In this document: piece after piece, positions 39,312 through 48,836 of the stretch
Position numbering within the stretch: the first letter of the stretch is position 1
Layout of the letters: the number at the start of each line of letters is the position of its first letter
Assembly (NCBI GenBank): GCA_947307055.1
Contig: CAMZHX010000001.1
Span: 62,001-126,000, forward strand
Length of the DNA stretch: 64,000 bases
DNA from: an uncultured Selenomonadales bacterium
GTDB lineage: Bacteria > Bacillota > Negativicutes > Selenomonadales > Selenomonadaceae
Reading direction: 5' to 3'
Made by a program: the position numbers and the translations under genes
The notes under the pieces: generated by a model
Seen by the model: the letters and a program-made list of their open reading frames with translations, nothing else
What the model was told of the DNA's origin: nothing
Databases searched by the model: none

Positions 39312-39719
39312 TCAGAAGAATTTTTTCATACGCAGAATATTTTTCCCGTCGGCGTATTCGTAAAAGATTTCGTCGACATTTTTTTTGACAAGAAAAATCC
39401 CTAAGCCGCCGACGTCGCGCTCGTCAATGTCAAGGGTAGTGTCGGGGTCTTTCTTTTCGAGCGGATTATAAGGTTTGCCGCCGTCAATGAAAGTTATAAC
39501 GACTGCGGCGGGATTTTCTTCAAACTCCATGCAGAACGTCGCGGCACCTATTTCGGGGTGATAAGCGTAGCTTGCAATGTTGACGAAAATTTCCTCAATG
39601 ACGAGCTCCAACTGCATTGAAGCTTTCATGGGGCATTCGCGCGCCTCTAATTTTTCCGTTGCGAAGTCGATAACCTCTTGAAGATTTTCGAGCACCGCAT
39701 CAACTGTAATCTTTTCCAT
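39312..39719 (-). CDS. RsbW-like serine kinase / anti-sigma-type regulator
   Basis: A 135-residue single-domain GHKL ATPase. The N box ELVIEEIFVNIASYAY, the DGGKPYNPL segment and the GGLGIFLVKK loop are those of RsbW/SpoIIAB-like proteins. In the partner-switching scheme it binds and phosphorylates a STAS antagonist and, when free, holds another partner. No sigma factor is adjacent, so that target is unknown. It sits between the STAS and PP2C genes. Confidence 0.88.
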   Translation of the reverse strand: MEKITVDAVLENLQEVIDFATEKLEARECPMKASMQLELVIEEIFVNIASYAYHPEIGAATFCMEFEENPAAVVITFIDGGKPYNPLEKKDPDTTLDIDERDVGGLGIFLVKKNVDEIFYEYADGKNILRMKKFF

Positions 39720-39731
39720 AAAGACACTCCG

Positions 39732-40028
39732 TCAAGCAATCGTCATTAAACTTGCAAAGCCTGTCATGTCAAGAACTTCCAAGACCGATTCGCTGACGTT
39801 GATGAGTTTCATTGAGCCCTGTTTGTTCATGCGCTTTTGAGCGACAAGCAACACGCGCAAGCCCGCCGATGCGATATATTTCAGCTCGGCGAAGTCGAAA
39901 GTTAAATCGGTTACGTCATTGAGGGCGGTCGTGAGTTCTTTGGAGAGTTCGGGCGCGCTACCGGCGTCGAGTCTTCCGATGACTTTGATTGTTAAAGCGG
40001 TTCCGTTTTGTTCCTTTTTGATTTCCAT
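39732..40028 (-). CDS. STAS-domain anti-sigma factor antagonist
   Basis: A 98-residue STAS protein like RsbV/SpoIIAA. The phosphoacceptor region reads ELKYIASAGLRVLLVAQ, with the conserved Ser followed by AGLR. ATG 40028, with AAAGGA upstream, is one base after the kinase stop. It is the likely substrate of the RsbW-like kinase and the RsbU-like phosphatase of the same operon. Confidence 0.9.
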   Translation of the reverse strand: MEIKKEQNGTALTIKVIGRLDAGSAPELSKELTTALNDVTDLTFDFAELKYIASAGLRVLLVAQKRMNKQGSMKLINVSESVLEVLDMTGFASLMTIA

Positions 40029-40029
40029 T

Positions 40030-41670
40030 TTAGATTTCCTTTCTTGCAGCAATATATTTATTTACCGACGCGATGAGTTGCACCACGTCGAAGGGTTTAG
40101 CAATGTGATAATTCATGCCGCTTTCCATGCTCATGCGCTTATCTTCGTCGCGGGAATTGGCACTGAGCGCGATTATCGGCAGAACTTTAGCGTCGGGTCG
40201 GTCGAGCGCACGAATTGCCCGCGTTGCCTCGTAACCGTTCATAATCGGCATTTGTATATCCATCAGAACTAAATCGTAATAACCGGGCGGGTGTTTGGTA
40301 AAAGCTTCGACGGCGTCGCAACCGTCCTCGACCGTCTCGACTGAAAAGCCTGATTCCTCCAAAATAGTTTCAGCGAGCAGGCGATTTAATTCGATGTCGT
40401 CAACCAAAAGAATTCTATGACTGTAGTTGTCGTCGAGGGAATATTTTTCGGTGGAGACATCTTTTTTGTCGTCGTTATCGCGAACGATTTTGAATGGCAA
40501 GCCGACAGTAAAAGTTGTACCTTTGCCCTTGTTGCTGACGACTTCGATTGAGCCACCCATAGCGTCGAGGAGTTTTTTAGTAATGGCGAGGCCAAGACCC
40601 GCGCTAATATGTCCGGTGACTGTCGAAGTTTCTTCGCGCTCGAAGGTTTCGTACATGCGCTTCATAAATTCTTCAGTCATGCCGACGCCGTCATCAGAAA
40701 TTATGAATTCGCAGCGGACGTAGCCTGAATCAGAAACTTTTTTCTTCCGCGCAGAAATTTTGACGTGACCGCCGGCGGGCGTAAATTTTATGGCGTTATC
40801 GATGAGGCTGGAAAGAATTTTCCTGAAGTTCACGTCGTCAGTATAAACTAATTCGCGGGGTAAATTCAAGACGCTTTCGAGGGAAATATTTTTAGCTTCG
40901 GCGGCGAGTTTGAAGGCGTGCAGGACGACTAGAACTTGTTCTTCCAAATCGCAAATTTCGTTGCGGAGTTGGGTTTTGCCGTAAGTGATTTTGCTCATAT
41001 CGAGGAGGTTATTGACGAGGTCGAGCATTTGGCGGCTACTCTCATCGACTTTGGCGAGGTAATCTTTTAGAAGTTCGGGTTCGTTAATGTGACGGCGTGC
41101 CAAATCGGTGAAGCCCATTATTGAATTTAGCGGCGTCAAGATGTCGTGCGAGATGTTGAATAGAAATGCCGCTTTAATTTCGCTAGCTTGTTTTTCCTTT
41201 TCCAATGCCATTTCCATACGCAATTTTTCCTCCTGAATGTGCCGCCGTTCGGTTATGTCGCTTATAAAGACGTAAAAAGCGTCGCCGTGTTCTGGGAAGG
41301 TCGCGAAGTGCCCGTAGTCGTCAATCCAACGGATTTCGCCGTCCTTGCGCGTGATTCGATATTCTACGTGGTCTAGCCGGTCGTTATCGGGGTCGGCGAT
41401 TTGTTCTTCGATTGACTCTTGAATTTCGTCGAAGTCTTCGGGATAAACCATGCCTTGAAAGGTGTAACCGGTCAGCTCCTTGAATTCGTCGAGATTTGCG
41501 CAACCGTAAATGTCAAGGACAGCGTTATTGGCGTAGAAGAGTTCGTAGGGTTCTTTGGCGGAGTAAACGAAGAAACCGCCGGGGACGTGTTCAGCGACCC
41601 ACTTGAGCATCGGCAAGACTTCATAAAGATATTTCTTGCCCAAAAAATTATCTCTTGGCATTTTTTCCAC
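40030..41670 (-). CDS. PAS-containing hybrid sensor histidine kinase
   Basis: The first gene of the partner-switching operon, 546 residues, without membrane segments. Domains in order are PAS with a PAC tail (about 20-145; EVEYRITRKDG-like RITRKDGEIRWIDDYG), HisKA with FNISHDILTPLNSIMGF near residue 175, HATPase (IDNAIKFTPAGG, SAGLGLAITKKLLDAMGG), and a C-terminal receiver (LLVDDIELNRLLAE, LVLMDIQMPIMNGYEATRA). It may link a cytoplasmic signal to the STAS/RsbW/PP2C switch. The phosphate acceptor beyond its own receiver is not visible. Confidence 0.9.
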   Translation of the reverse strand: MEKMPRDNFLGKKYLYEVLPMLKWVAEHVPGGFFVYSAKEPYELFYANNAVLDIYGCANLDEFKELTGYTFQGMVYPEDFDEIQESIEEQIADPDNDRLDHVEYRITRKDGEIRWIDDYGHFATFPEHGDAFYVFISDITERRHIQEEKLRMEMALEKEKQASEIKAAFLFNISHDILTPLNSIMGFTDLARRHINEPELLKDYLAKVDESSRQMLDLVNNLLDMSKITYGKTQLRNEICDLEEQVLVVLHAFKLAAEAKNISLESVLNLPRELVYTDDVNFRKILSSLIDNAIKFTPAGGHVKISARKKKVSDSGYVRCEFIISDDGVGMTEEFMKRMYETFEREETSTVTGHISAGLGLAITKKLLDAMGGSIEVVSNKGKGTTFTVGLPFKIVRDNDDKKDVSTEKYSLDDNYSHRILLVDDIELNRLLAETILEESGFSVETVEDGCDAVEAFTKHPPGYYDLVLMDIQMPIMNGYEATRAIRALDRPDAKVLPIIALSANSRDEDKRMSMESGMNYHIAKPFDVVQLIASVNKYIAARKEI

Positions 41671-41843
41671 CGCTAAAAAGTTTTTTGCAATAATACCACA
41701 GCTTGCCGGATTTATGCAAAAAAATTTTTAAAGTCGCCCGAAATTTTTCTGCTGTTAAAAATTTTCGATCGTCGTCGCGCATAGCAGATTTTTTTTGCGG
41801 CGTGTGATATAATCGGGAAAATTTTTATAAGCGGAGAGATTTA

Positions 41844-42728
41844 ATGACTTCAAAGAAAATTTATCGGGATTCGCTGTTCCGAGATTATTTTAGAGACAAG
41901 GAAAATTTCGTGCAACTTTGCAACGCGGTAACCGGTTTGAACTTGAAGCCCGAACAGCTTAGCGAAAATACTGTCGAGGAAATTTTATTCAGCAGTTTGC
42001 GCAATGACGTATCGTTTAACGCGGGCGATAATTGTTTTGTATTTTTCGAGCACCAAAGTACAAGAAATTTCAATATGCCGCTTAGAATGCTTTTCTATTT
42101 GTCGCTACTCTATCGCGAGACGATCAAGCCGGATTTAATTTATCGCACGAAAATTATCAAGTTGCCCGCGCCGAAATTTTTTGTCTTCTACAACGGCAAA
42201 GAACCTTGCCCCGAAGAAAGTACCCTGAAAATTTCGGACGCTTTCACTATGGCGGGCGATATCGAATTAACTGTCAAAGTCTATAACATCAACTATAACA
42301 AAAATTTCCGGCTGATTCGCGATTGCCTGCCCGCTCACGATTACAGTTGCTTTGTCAACCGCGTCGAAATGAATCGCGCAAGGGGAATGAGTCGCGACGA
42401 GGCGATTATCGAGGCTATGAATTGGTGCATAGCTAACGGCATTATGCGCGATTACCTAAAAGTTCGCATGAAGGAGATATTTATGATGGTAAATTTAATT
42501 TGGAATGAAGAGGACGCCCGCAAATCTTATATCGAACAGGGCAGGGAAGAAGGCAGAGAAGAAGGCCGCCAAGAAGGTCGCCAAGAAGGCCGCCAAGAAG
42601 GCAAGGTTGAGAATGCTCTCGAAAATGTTCGCAACTTGATGAAAAACTTTAAACTAACGGCAAGGGCGGCAATGAATGCTCTGGGGATTTCGCCCGAAAT
42701 GCAAAGGGAACTTGAACCGCTAATCTAA
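41844..42728 (+). CDS. Rpn-family PD-(D/E)XK nuclease / putative transposase
   Basis: The 294-residue protein belongs to the recombination-promoting nuclease family. Signs are the KKIYRDSLFRDYFRD start, a VEEILFSSLRNDVSFN segment, FVFFEHQSTRNFNMPLRML (with the nuclease core Glu and Gln), and the FFVFYNGKE segment. A REEGREEGRQEGRQEGRQEG helix encoded by 12-base repeats is typical of the C-terminus. Such genes occur in many copies per genome and cut or nick DNA. TATAAT lies at 41808-41813. It is monocistronic. Confidence 0.88.
   Translation: MTSKKIYRDSLFRDYFRDKENFVQLCNAVTGLNLKPEQLSENTVEEILFSSLRNDVSFNAGDNCFVFFEHQSTRNFNMPLRMLFYLSLLYRETIKPDLIYRTKIIKLPAPKFFVFYNGKEPCPEESTLKISDAFTMAGDIELTVKVYNINYNKNFRLIRDCLPAHDYSCFVNRVEMNRARGMSRDEAIIEAMNWCIANGIMRDYLKVRMKEIFMMVNLIWNEEDARKSYIEQGREEGREEGRQEGRQEGRQEGKVENALENVRNLMKNFKLTARAAMNALGISPEMQRELEPLI
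42535..42604 (+). repeat. 12-base tandem repeat within the Rpn gene
   Basis: GAAGGCCGCCAA-type 12-base units repeat five to six times, encoding the (R-Q/E-E-G)n charged helix. Copy number could vary by slippage without frameshift. Confidence 0.8.
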
Positions 42729-42752
42729 AATATTTATAAAGGAGTTTATTCC

Positions 42753-45245
42753 TTGCAAATACTTTACAACCTCGCGGCGATACTCGTCGTGATTCTAATT
42801 ATCCCGGTGTTTATGATTCGTTCGATACGCGAGCGCGGCTTCGTCGAAAGAATCAGGCAAAGTTTCGGATTCTTCCCGAAAGGCGCACTCGACCCCGTCG
42901 CGAAAAAAAATTGTATCTGGGTACACGCGGCGTCGGTCGGAGAAATCGTAGCGACAAGCCCGCTCATAAAAGAATTCCGCCGCGAATTTCCTAAATCGCC
43001 AATACTCGTCTCGGTCGTGACAACTTCGGGCTACGAAATGGCAAATCGCATAATCAAAGACGCTGACAGCATAATTTATTTCCCGCTCGATTTGCCGTTC
43101 GTGTCGGAGTCGGTGTTCAAAAAAATTTTCCCGCGCGTCTTCTTGAACGTCGAAACCGAACTTTGGCCGAACTTCCTAAAAGCCGCAAGGGAAAATCAAG
43201 TGCCGGTCATGATGGTCAACGGGCGCATTTCAGAAAAAAGCGTCAAGCGTTATAAGTACATGTTCTCAATTTTGCGCGACATGATTGGTACCGTGAAACT
43301 TTTCGCTATGGCGTCGGGCGTTGACGCGGGTTACGTCAAACAACTCGGCGCGCCGCCCGAACTCGTAACCGTCACGGGCAATACCAAATTCGACCAAACC
43401 TACACCGACGTTACCGACGTCCAACGCAAAAAAATTTTGTCGGACATGGGCTTGACTGACGCTAAGGAAATTTTTTTAGCGGGTAGCACTCATCGCGGCG
43501 AGGAAAATTTTGTTCTCAAGGCGTTCAAGGCGATTCGCGAAAATCACCCCAAAGCGCGGCTCGTGATTGCTCCGCGCGAACTCTTGCGCACTCGCGAAGT
43601 CGTCGCACTATGCAAGGCGGCTGGCTTTACCGTCGGCACCCGTACCGAACTCCAGAAACGTCCGCCCGCTAACGAAGATATTATTATCCTCGACACGATT
43701 GGCGAACTCGGTCAGGTTTACAGCGTCGGCAATGTGATTTACGTCGGCGGCAGTTTGGTTTCGCACGGCGGACATAATATCCTTGAGCCGGCCGCGCACG
43801 GCAAAGCAATTATCGTCGGGCACCACATGGAAAATTTTAAGGACTTGCACGCGCTGTTCAAAAATCGCAACGCTTGTATTACGGTCAACGACGCGGAAGA
43901 ACTCGCCGCGCAGGCTAAAAAACTTTTCGACCAACCGTCCGAACGTCAACGCCTTGAAGAAGAGACCATTAAAATTGTCCATGAAAATCGCGGCGCGTCG
44001 AGGAAATCGGCGATACTTTTGCGGCAAATGCTCAACGAGTACGAAGCCAAAGAAAGTGCGCGGCGACTTCGCACGACAGAGAAAATTGAAAATCTGCAAA
44101 CATATTTCCTGCGGCTGATTCACGACGAACAATCGCGCGGCGTTTTCACAACGTTGATGATTTGCGTAACTTATATCGGCTCGCTGATTTATCGCGGACT
44201 GGTCGATTTGCGATTGCTCGGCTATGAACTGGGCTTTTCGGGCAAAGAGCGTCTGAATTGTTTCGTGATAAGTTTGGGAAATATCACGGTCGGCGGAACG
44301 GGTAAAACTCCGACGGCTCAACGGCTCGCCAAAGAAATTCGCGACATGGGTTATCGGGTCGTGATTTTAAATCGCGGGTACCGTGCTAAATTTCGCGGCG
44401 AAGTCGGAATAGTTTCAGACGGCAAGACTTTGCAAATGGACGCGGCGGAGGCCGGCGACGAAGCTTACATGTTGGCTAAGCACCTGCCGAACGTCCCAGT
44501 TCTGATTGGTGCAAGGCGAGCCGTCACCGGTCAATACGCCATTGAAAATTTCGGCGCGCAAGTCGTTATCCTCGACGACGGCTTTCAACATTGGCAAGTT
44601 ATTCGCGACTTCGATATTTTGCTAATCGACGCGGTGTCGGTCTTCGGCAATGGCTATCTTTTGCCGCGTGGGATTTTGCGCGAGTCGATGTCCCATATAA
44701 GCCGCGCTGATGTCTGCCTTATGACCAAAGTCGACCAGGCTCGCGAAGGCTCCTGCGATTTTATTCGCGAGACCGTCGCAAGGTATAATTCTTCCGCGCA
44801 AATTGTCGAGAGCATTCATCAACCGCGCTGTCTGATTCCGCTTGCCGATTGGTCAATCAATTTGGCCGGCGATGGCCTTCCGGTTGAGATGATGTCGGGG
44901 CGCAAAGTTATGGCGGTCTCGGCTATTGGGAATCCGGCGTCGTTCGAGAGGACGATTAGGGATTTGGGCGCGGAAATTATTTCTAGTTTGCGATACCCCG
45001 ACCACCACGACTACACGATTATGGAAATGGAAGACATTTTGCGCCGCGCAGATTCTTTTGCGGCTGAAATGATTGTCGTTACGGAAAAGGATGCCGTCAA
45101 AATCCCCGAAGAGGTCGCTAAGGAAAATTGGAATATCCCAATCTACGTTATCTGCGTCGAAGTGAAATTCCTAGAGGGCGCGGACGAATTCAAAGCCGAA
45201 TTGCGCCGCCGACTCGCAGAAAAGCAATTAGGAATGAGGAATTAG
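42753..45245 (+). CDS. Fused Kdo transferase (KdtA/WaaA) and tetraacyldisaccharide 4'-kinase (LpxK)
   Basis: One 830-residue protein joins two lipid A steps. Residues 1-425 are KdtA: an N-terminal membrane anchor, IWVHAASVGEIVATSPLIKE, LNVETELWPNFL, MMVNGRISEKS, and GGSLVSHGGHNILEPAAHGK. Residues from about 470 are LpxK, with the P-loop SLGNITVGGTGKTPTAQRLA near 505 and the VVILDDGFQHWQVIRDFDIL segment. TTG 42753 is the start, with AAAGGAG 8 bases upstream. The C-terminal QLGMRN is encoded by an intergenic repeat, so the end has been extended. It implies an LPS-bearing outer membrane. Confidence 0.93.
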   Translation: MQILYNLAAILVVILIIPVFMIRSIRERGFVERIRQSFGFFPKGALDPVAKKNCIWVHAASVGEIVATSPLIKEFRREFPKSPILVSVVTTSGYEMANRIIKDADSIIYFPLDLPFVSESVFKKIFPRVFLNVETELWPNFLKAARENQVPVMMVNGRISEKSVKRYKYMFSILRDMIGTVKLFAMASGVDAGYVKQLGAPPELVTVTGNTKFDQTYTDVTDVQRKKILSDMGLTDAKEIFLAGSTHRGEENFVLKAFKAIRENHPKARLVIAPRELLRTREVVALCKAAGFTVGTRTELQKRPPANEDIIILDTIGELGQVYSVGNVIYVGGSLVSHGGHNILEPAAHGKAIIVGHHMENFKDLHALFKNRNACITVNDAEELAAQAKKLFDQPSERQRLEEETIKIVHENRGASRKSAILLRQMLNEYEAKESARRLRTTEKIENLQTYFLRLIHDEQSRGVFTTLMICVTYIGSLIYRGLVDLRLLGYELGFSGKERLNCFVISLGNITVGGTGKTPTAQRLAKEIRDMGYRVVILNRGYRAKFRGEVGIVSDGKTLQMDAAEAGDEAYMLAKHLPNVPVLIGARRAVTGQYAIENFGAQVVILDDGFQHWQVIRDFDILLIDAVSVFGNGYLLPRGILRESMSHISRADVCLMTKVDQAREGSCDFIRETVARYNSSAQIVESIHQPRCLIPLADWSINLAGDGLPVEMMSGRKVMAVSAIGNPASFERTIRDLGAEIISSLRYPDHHDYTIMEMEDILRRADSFAAEMIVVTEKDAVKIPEEVAKENWNIPIYVICVEVKFLEGADEFKAELRRRLAEKQLGMRN

Positions 45246-45260
45246 GAATTAAAAATTTTG
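45228..45260. repeat. AATTAGGAATGAGGAATTAGG repeat at the lpxK 3' end
   Basis: GCAATTAGGAATGAGGAATT then AGGAATTAAAAATT. It spans the stop codon of the kdtA-lpxK gene and the gap before the ACT gene. Related to 2132-2185 and 34604-34680. Confidence 0.65.
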
Positions 45261-45271
45261 AGGTGATAGAA

Positions 45272-45541
45272 ATGAAATTAGTCGTGACGGTCGTCGGCAA
45301 AGATCGCGTCGGCATAATCGCCAGCGTTACCAAAATCCTCGCCGATAACAACGTCAACATTCTCAGCATCAATCAAAATATTTTGGACGGCTTCTTCAAT
45401 ATGATTCTGTTCGCTGAAGCGTCGGAAAGTAAAATTCGGCTCGTCGACCTGCAACAAAAACTCCGCGAACAGGGCGAAGCTATCGGCGTCGAAATCAAAA
45501 CGCAACACCAAGATATTTTCGACGTAATGCACAAGATTTAG
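45272..45541 (+). CDS. ACT-domain regulatory protein (UPF0237 type)
   Basis: An 89-residue single ACT domain: KLVVTVVGKDRVGIIASVTK, ILADNNVNILSINQNI and a DLQQKLREQGEAIGVEIK segment. It fits the UPF0237 family, found beside UPF0210 genes. The ligand is probably an amino acid. ATG 45272 has GAGGTGAT upstream; the longer frame into lpxK lacks a start signal. The next gene begins 30 bases on, across a purine repeat. Confidence 0.9.
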   Translation: MKLVVTVVGKDRVGIIASVTKILADNNVNILSINQNILDGFFNMILFAEASESKIRLVDLQQKLREQGEAIGVEIKTQHQDIFDVMHKI

Positions 45542-45570
45542 GGAGAAGGGAAACGGGAGAAGGGAAAAGT
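45541..45570. repeat. GGGAGAAGGGAAACGGGAGAAGGG repeat
   Basis: Fills the gap between the ACT gene and UPF0210 and supplies the AAGGG ribosome binding site of the latter. Confidence 0.6.
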
Positions 45571-45571
45571 T

Positions 45572-46933
45572 TTGATAACTATTGAAGATATTTTGGAAAC
45601 AAATCGCATGATAACCGTCAACAAACTCGACGTGCGCACAATAACTATGGGCATTTCGTTGCGCGATTGTGCTCACCCGAACCTGCGCGACTTCTGCCGC
45701 AATGTTTACGACAAAATCACTCGCGCCGCCGAATTTTTAGTCAAGACCGGCGAGGAGATTGAAGCCGAATACGGCATCCCGATTATCAATAAAAGAATTT
45801 CCGTCACGCCCATTGCGATTGCCGCAGAAAGTTGCAAGGCCGAAAGTTACGTGCCGATTGCCGAAACTCTCGACCGCGCCGCTAAAGAAGTCGGCGTTAA
45901 TTTTATCGGCGGCTTCAGTGCACTCGTTCAAAAGGGCTACACGCCAGGCGACAGGATTTTAATTGAGTCGATACCGCAAGCCCTTGCCGCGACCGATTTG
46001 GTTTGTAGCTCGGTTAATCTCGCATCGACGAAGGCCGGCATAAATATGGATTGCGTGCGCGAAATGGGCGAAATCATTAAGCGGACGGCGGAACTTACTA
46101 GAGACCGGCAAGCTATCGGCTGCGCTAAGCTCGTAATTTTCGCCAATGCCCCCGAAGATAATCCATTTATGGCGGGAGCATTTCACGGAGTCAGCGAGCC
46201 TGATAAAGTTATCAACGTCGGAGTTAGCGGGCCGGGCGTCGTCAAACACGCGCTCGAAGATTTAAAGGGCGCGAACTTCACCGAGATTGCCGAGACGATT
46301 AAAAAGACCGCGTTCAAAATTACTCGTGTCGGGCAACTCGTAGCGCAAGAGGCTTCGCGGCGATTGGGCGTGCCGTTCGGGATAATCGATTTGTCATTAG
46401 CTCCGACTCCCGCAGTTGGCGATTCGGTCGCGAGGATTTTGGAGGAAATGGGGCTTGAGGCTTGCGGGGCACCCGGTACGACCGCCGCGCTTGCCCTGCT
46501 CAACGACGCGGTTAAAAAGGGCGGGCTTATGGCGAGTTCGCACGTCGGCGGACTAAGCGGCGCATTTATTCCCGTCAGCGAAGATGAAGGAATGATTCAC
46601 GCCGTCAAGTCGGGTAGCTTGTCGATTGAAAAGTTGGAGGCTATGACTTGCGTTTGTAGCGTCGGGCTAGATATGATTGCGGTTGCGGGCGATGTGAGCG
46701 CGGCGACTTTGAGCGGGATAATTGCTGACGAGGCGGCCATTGGCGTCGTGAACAACAAAACAACCGCCGTCCGACTGATTCCCGTGCCCGGCGCAAAGGT
46801 CGGCGACGTTGTCGAATACGGCGGTTTGCTCGGTTATTGTCCGATTGTTCCCGTTAAAAATCAGTGGAGCTCGGAGGCGTTCATAGCTCGCGGCGGAAGA
46901 ATCCCCGCGCCCGTCAGAAGTTTGACGAATTAA
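45572..46933 (+). CDS. UPF0210 (PFL-family / DUF711) protein
   Basis: The 453-residue protein matches UPF0210 over its full length: [57 protein letters not shown] and [18 protein letters not shown]. The fold is related to glycyl-radical-enzyme barrels, but no biochemical role is established that I know of. TTG 45572 with AAGGG upstream is the start. It is conserved next to the ACT protein. Its 3' end overlaps recX on the other strand by 20 bases. Confidence 0.9.
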   Translation: MITIEDILETNRMITVNKLDVRTITMGISLRDCAHPNLRDFCRNVYDKITRAAEFLVKTGEEIEAEYGIPIINKRISVTPIAIAAESCKAESYVPIAETLDRAAKEVGVNFIGGFSALVQKGYTPGDRILIESIPQALAATDLVCSSVNLASTKAGINMDCVREMGEIIKRTAELTRDRQAIGCAKLVIFANAPEDNPFMAGAFHGVSEPDKVINVGVSGPGVVKHALEDLKGANFTEIAETIKKTAFKITRVGQLVAQEASRRLGVPFGIIDLSLAPTPAVGDSVARILEEMGLEACGAPGTTAALALLNDAVKKGGLMASSHVGGLSGAFIPVSEDEGMIHAVKSGSLSIEKLEAMTCVCSVGLDMIAVAGDVSAATLSGIIADEAAIGVVNNKTTAVRLIPVPGAKVGDVVEYGGLLGYCPIVPVKNQWSSEAFIARGGRIPAPVRSLTN

Positions 46934-47369
46934 AACCTTCTGCGGCTGATGAAATTATTTCCCCGTCGAAACCTCGCGCCGCTAAAAATTGCCACGCCTT
47001 AGCTTTATCGAAATTTTTGCCGGCAAATTTCTTCGCAAGCAACTTTTCCGCAACAAGCCGTTCATGTTCCTCGAAGTCGTCGGGAATTAGTTGCTCGATA
47101 AAATTTTTATCGAAGCCGCGCTGAATCAACTTGACCAAAATCTGTCGCAAACTTAACTTGCTCTCCGAATAAAAATTTTCAAACTGCCGCCGACAAATTT
47201 CCGCGTCGTCAAGGTAGTTGTATTTTTTTAGCTTTTCGATTGCCTCGTTGACCTCTTGCGCATCGTACTTCCTAGCGAGTAATTTTTTCCTCAAGACTTC
47301 CGAACCTTGCTCCTGATTCGCTAATAACTCCGTTGCCTTCATGAGCGCGGATTTTTTTTTCCTAGTCAT
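46914..47369 (-). CDS. recX: RecA regulator RecX
   Basis: RecX binds RecA filaments and limits recombination. The 151-residue protein has three-helix repeats: [58 protein letters not shown] and [13 protein letters not shown] 47369 has AGGGGTGA upstream; the further upstream frame has no such signal. recA is not in the window. It converges with UPF0210. Confidence 0.88.
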   Translation of the reverse strand: MTRKKKSALMKATELLANQEQGSEVLRKKLLARKYDAQEVNEAIEKLKKYNYLDDAEICRRQFENFYSESKLSLRQILVKLIQRGFDKNFIEQLIPDDFEEHERLVAEKLLAKKFAGKNFDKAKAWQFLAARGFDGEIISSAAEGFNSSNF

Positions 47370-47399
47370 TGCAATCACCCCTACGCGAGCCGCTAACAT

Positions 47400-47540
47400 T
47401 TTGTGATCTGTTGAATATTTTTTGGGTAGAACTATTGCCTACGCAATGCCAATGATATAAGTGGCAGGAATAATCTAACGTTAAACATTAAACCAAAGAG
47501 TCTTGGCAAAAGTCAAGGCTCTTTTCGATTGCGCCAGAAA
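47400..47540. other. Intergenic stretch with plus-strand hairpin
   Basis: No gene is supported here. AAGAGTCTTG (47496-47505) pairs with CAAGGCTCTT (47514-47523), followed by TT, a weak terminator. TATAAG at 47456-47461 could be a -10 box, so a small RNA of about 60 nt is conceivable but unsupported by a good -35. Confidence 0.3.
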
Positions 47541-47573
47541 AAGAAAAATCCCGCCAAACTTGTCGACGGGATT
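47541..47573 (-). terminator. Rho-independent terminator of the aldo/keto reductase gene
   Basis: AATCCCG (47547-47553) and CGGGATT (47567-47573) pair; on the minus strand the stem is followed by TTTTTCTTTTT. It lies 85 bases after the stop of the reductase gene. Confidence 0.75.
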
Positions 47574-47657
47574 ATAAATATCCATTTTATACCGAACGGC
47601 TTAGCCAAATCGCAAGCATGGGTATTTCCGGCTTCTCGCCCTTTTCCCATTTAAAAT

Positions 47658-48782
47658 CTATTTGCCGAATGCCTTAGCCACTTTGACGAGATTGGCGCGA
47701 ATCGGAATGTGTTGCGGACAAACTCTTTCGCAAGCTCCGCACTTCACGCAATCGCCAGCATTATTCTTGTCGTGCCGATTAACCAGCCAATGATATTGTC
47801 CGCTGGCGAACTCTTTGTTCTTGTAAAGCGTCAAAATGTTGTACGCCGTAAACGAACCGCTTATTCCGATATTTTGCGGACAAACTTTGGCGCAATAGTC
47901 GCAGGTCGTGCAGGGGATAATCGGAATGCCCGCCAAAACTTTGCGCGCCTCTTCGACGGTTTTTTGTTCGGAGTCGTCAAGCCGCTTGAAATTTTCCATG
48001 TAGCTGACATTGTCTTCCATTTGCGCAAGAGTGCTCATGCCCGACAAAACCGCTATGACCCCGTCGAGGCTCGCGGCAAATCTTATCGCCCAAGACGCTA
48101 ACGACGCATCGGGATTAGCGGCTTTGAAAACGACGGCGACTTCGTCCGGAGGAGTGGCTAAAGTTCCGCCCTTAATCGGCTCCATGATGACAATCGGCTT
48201 GCCATGCTTGCGAGCCACTTCGTAACAGCCGCGCGATTGAATAGCAGGATTTTCCCAGTCCGCGTAGTTTATCTGAAGCTGAACGAATTCCGCTTCGGGG
48301 TGCTTAGTCAAAATTTCGTCGAGTTCTTCTGGCGTCGAGTGGAACGAAAAGCCCACATGCTTTATCAAACCCTCGCGCTTCTTCTCGAAGACAAAATCCC
48401 ACATCTTGAACCGCTCAAAAAATTCGGTGCGCATCTCGCCCAAATTGTGTAGCAGATAAAAATCAAAATAGCCCGCGCCTGTCTGACGGAGCGAAGTCTC
48501 AAATTGCGCAATCGCATCTTCGCGAGTTTTGCAGTTAATCCACGCCGCATTTTTAGTAGCAATCGTGAACTTGTCACGCGGATAACGCTCGACTAAAGCT
48601 TGACGGATAGCATCTTCGCTGCCTGGATATGCCCACGCCGTATCAAAATACGTGAAGCCCTTCGACAGGAATAAATCGACCATCTGTTTGACTTGCTCAA
48701 GGTCAATGGTCTCGTCGCTGAGTCTCGGAAGCCTCATAAGCCCGAAGCCCAGCTTTTTAATTTCTTCGCCGAGATATGCCAC
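47658..48782 (-). CDS. Aldo/keto reductase with C-terminal 4Fe-4S clusters
   Basis: The 374-residue protein has an aldo/keto reductase barrel (KKLGFGLMRLPRLSDET, FDTAWAYPGSEDAIRQAL, YLLHNLGE, HVGFSFHS) followed by a ferredoxin domain with CTTCDYCAKVCP near 295 and CVKCGACERVCPQHIPI near 345. Such proteins are common in anaerobes; electron partners and substrate are unknown. The GTG start at 48782 has AGGAGGG upstream. It is monocistronic with a terminator. Confidence 0.9.
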   Translation of the reverse strand: MAYLGEEIKKLGFGLMRLPRLSDETIDLEQVKQMVDLFLSKGFTYFDTAWAYPGSEDAIRQALVERYPRDKFTIATKNAAWINCKTREDAIAQFETSLRQTGAGYFDFYLLHNLGEMRTEFFERFKMWDFVFEKKREGLIKHVGFSFHSTPEELDEILTKHPEAEFVQLQINYADWENPAIQSRGCYEVARKHGKPIVIMEPIKGGTLATPPDEVAVVFKAANPDASLASWAIRFAASLDGVIAVLSGMSTLAQMEDNVSYMENFKRLDDSEQKTVEEARKVLAGIPIIPCTTCDYCAKVCPQNIGISGSFTAYNILTLYKNKEFASGQYHWLVNRHDKNNAGDCVKCGACERVCPQHIPIRANLVKVAKAFGK

Positions 48783-48836
48783 AAGAATCCCTCCTAAAAT
48801 ATTTTATACGCTTGAAATTATTTTATCAGTTGAAGT

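Noticed and set aside
42535-42604. Short regular direct repeats that might suggest a CRISPR-like array
   Set aside because: The 12-base units have no spacers and are in frame within the Rpn-family gene, encoding its usual charged helix.
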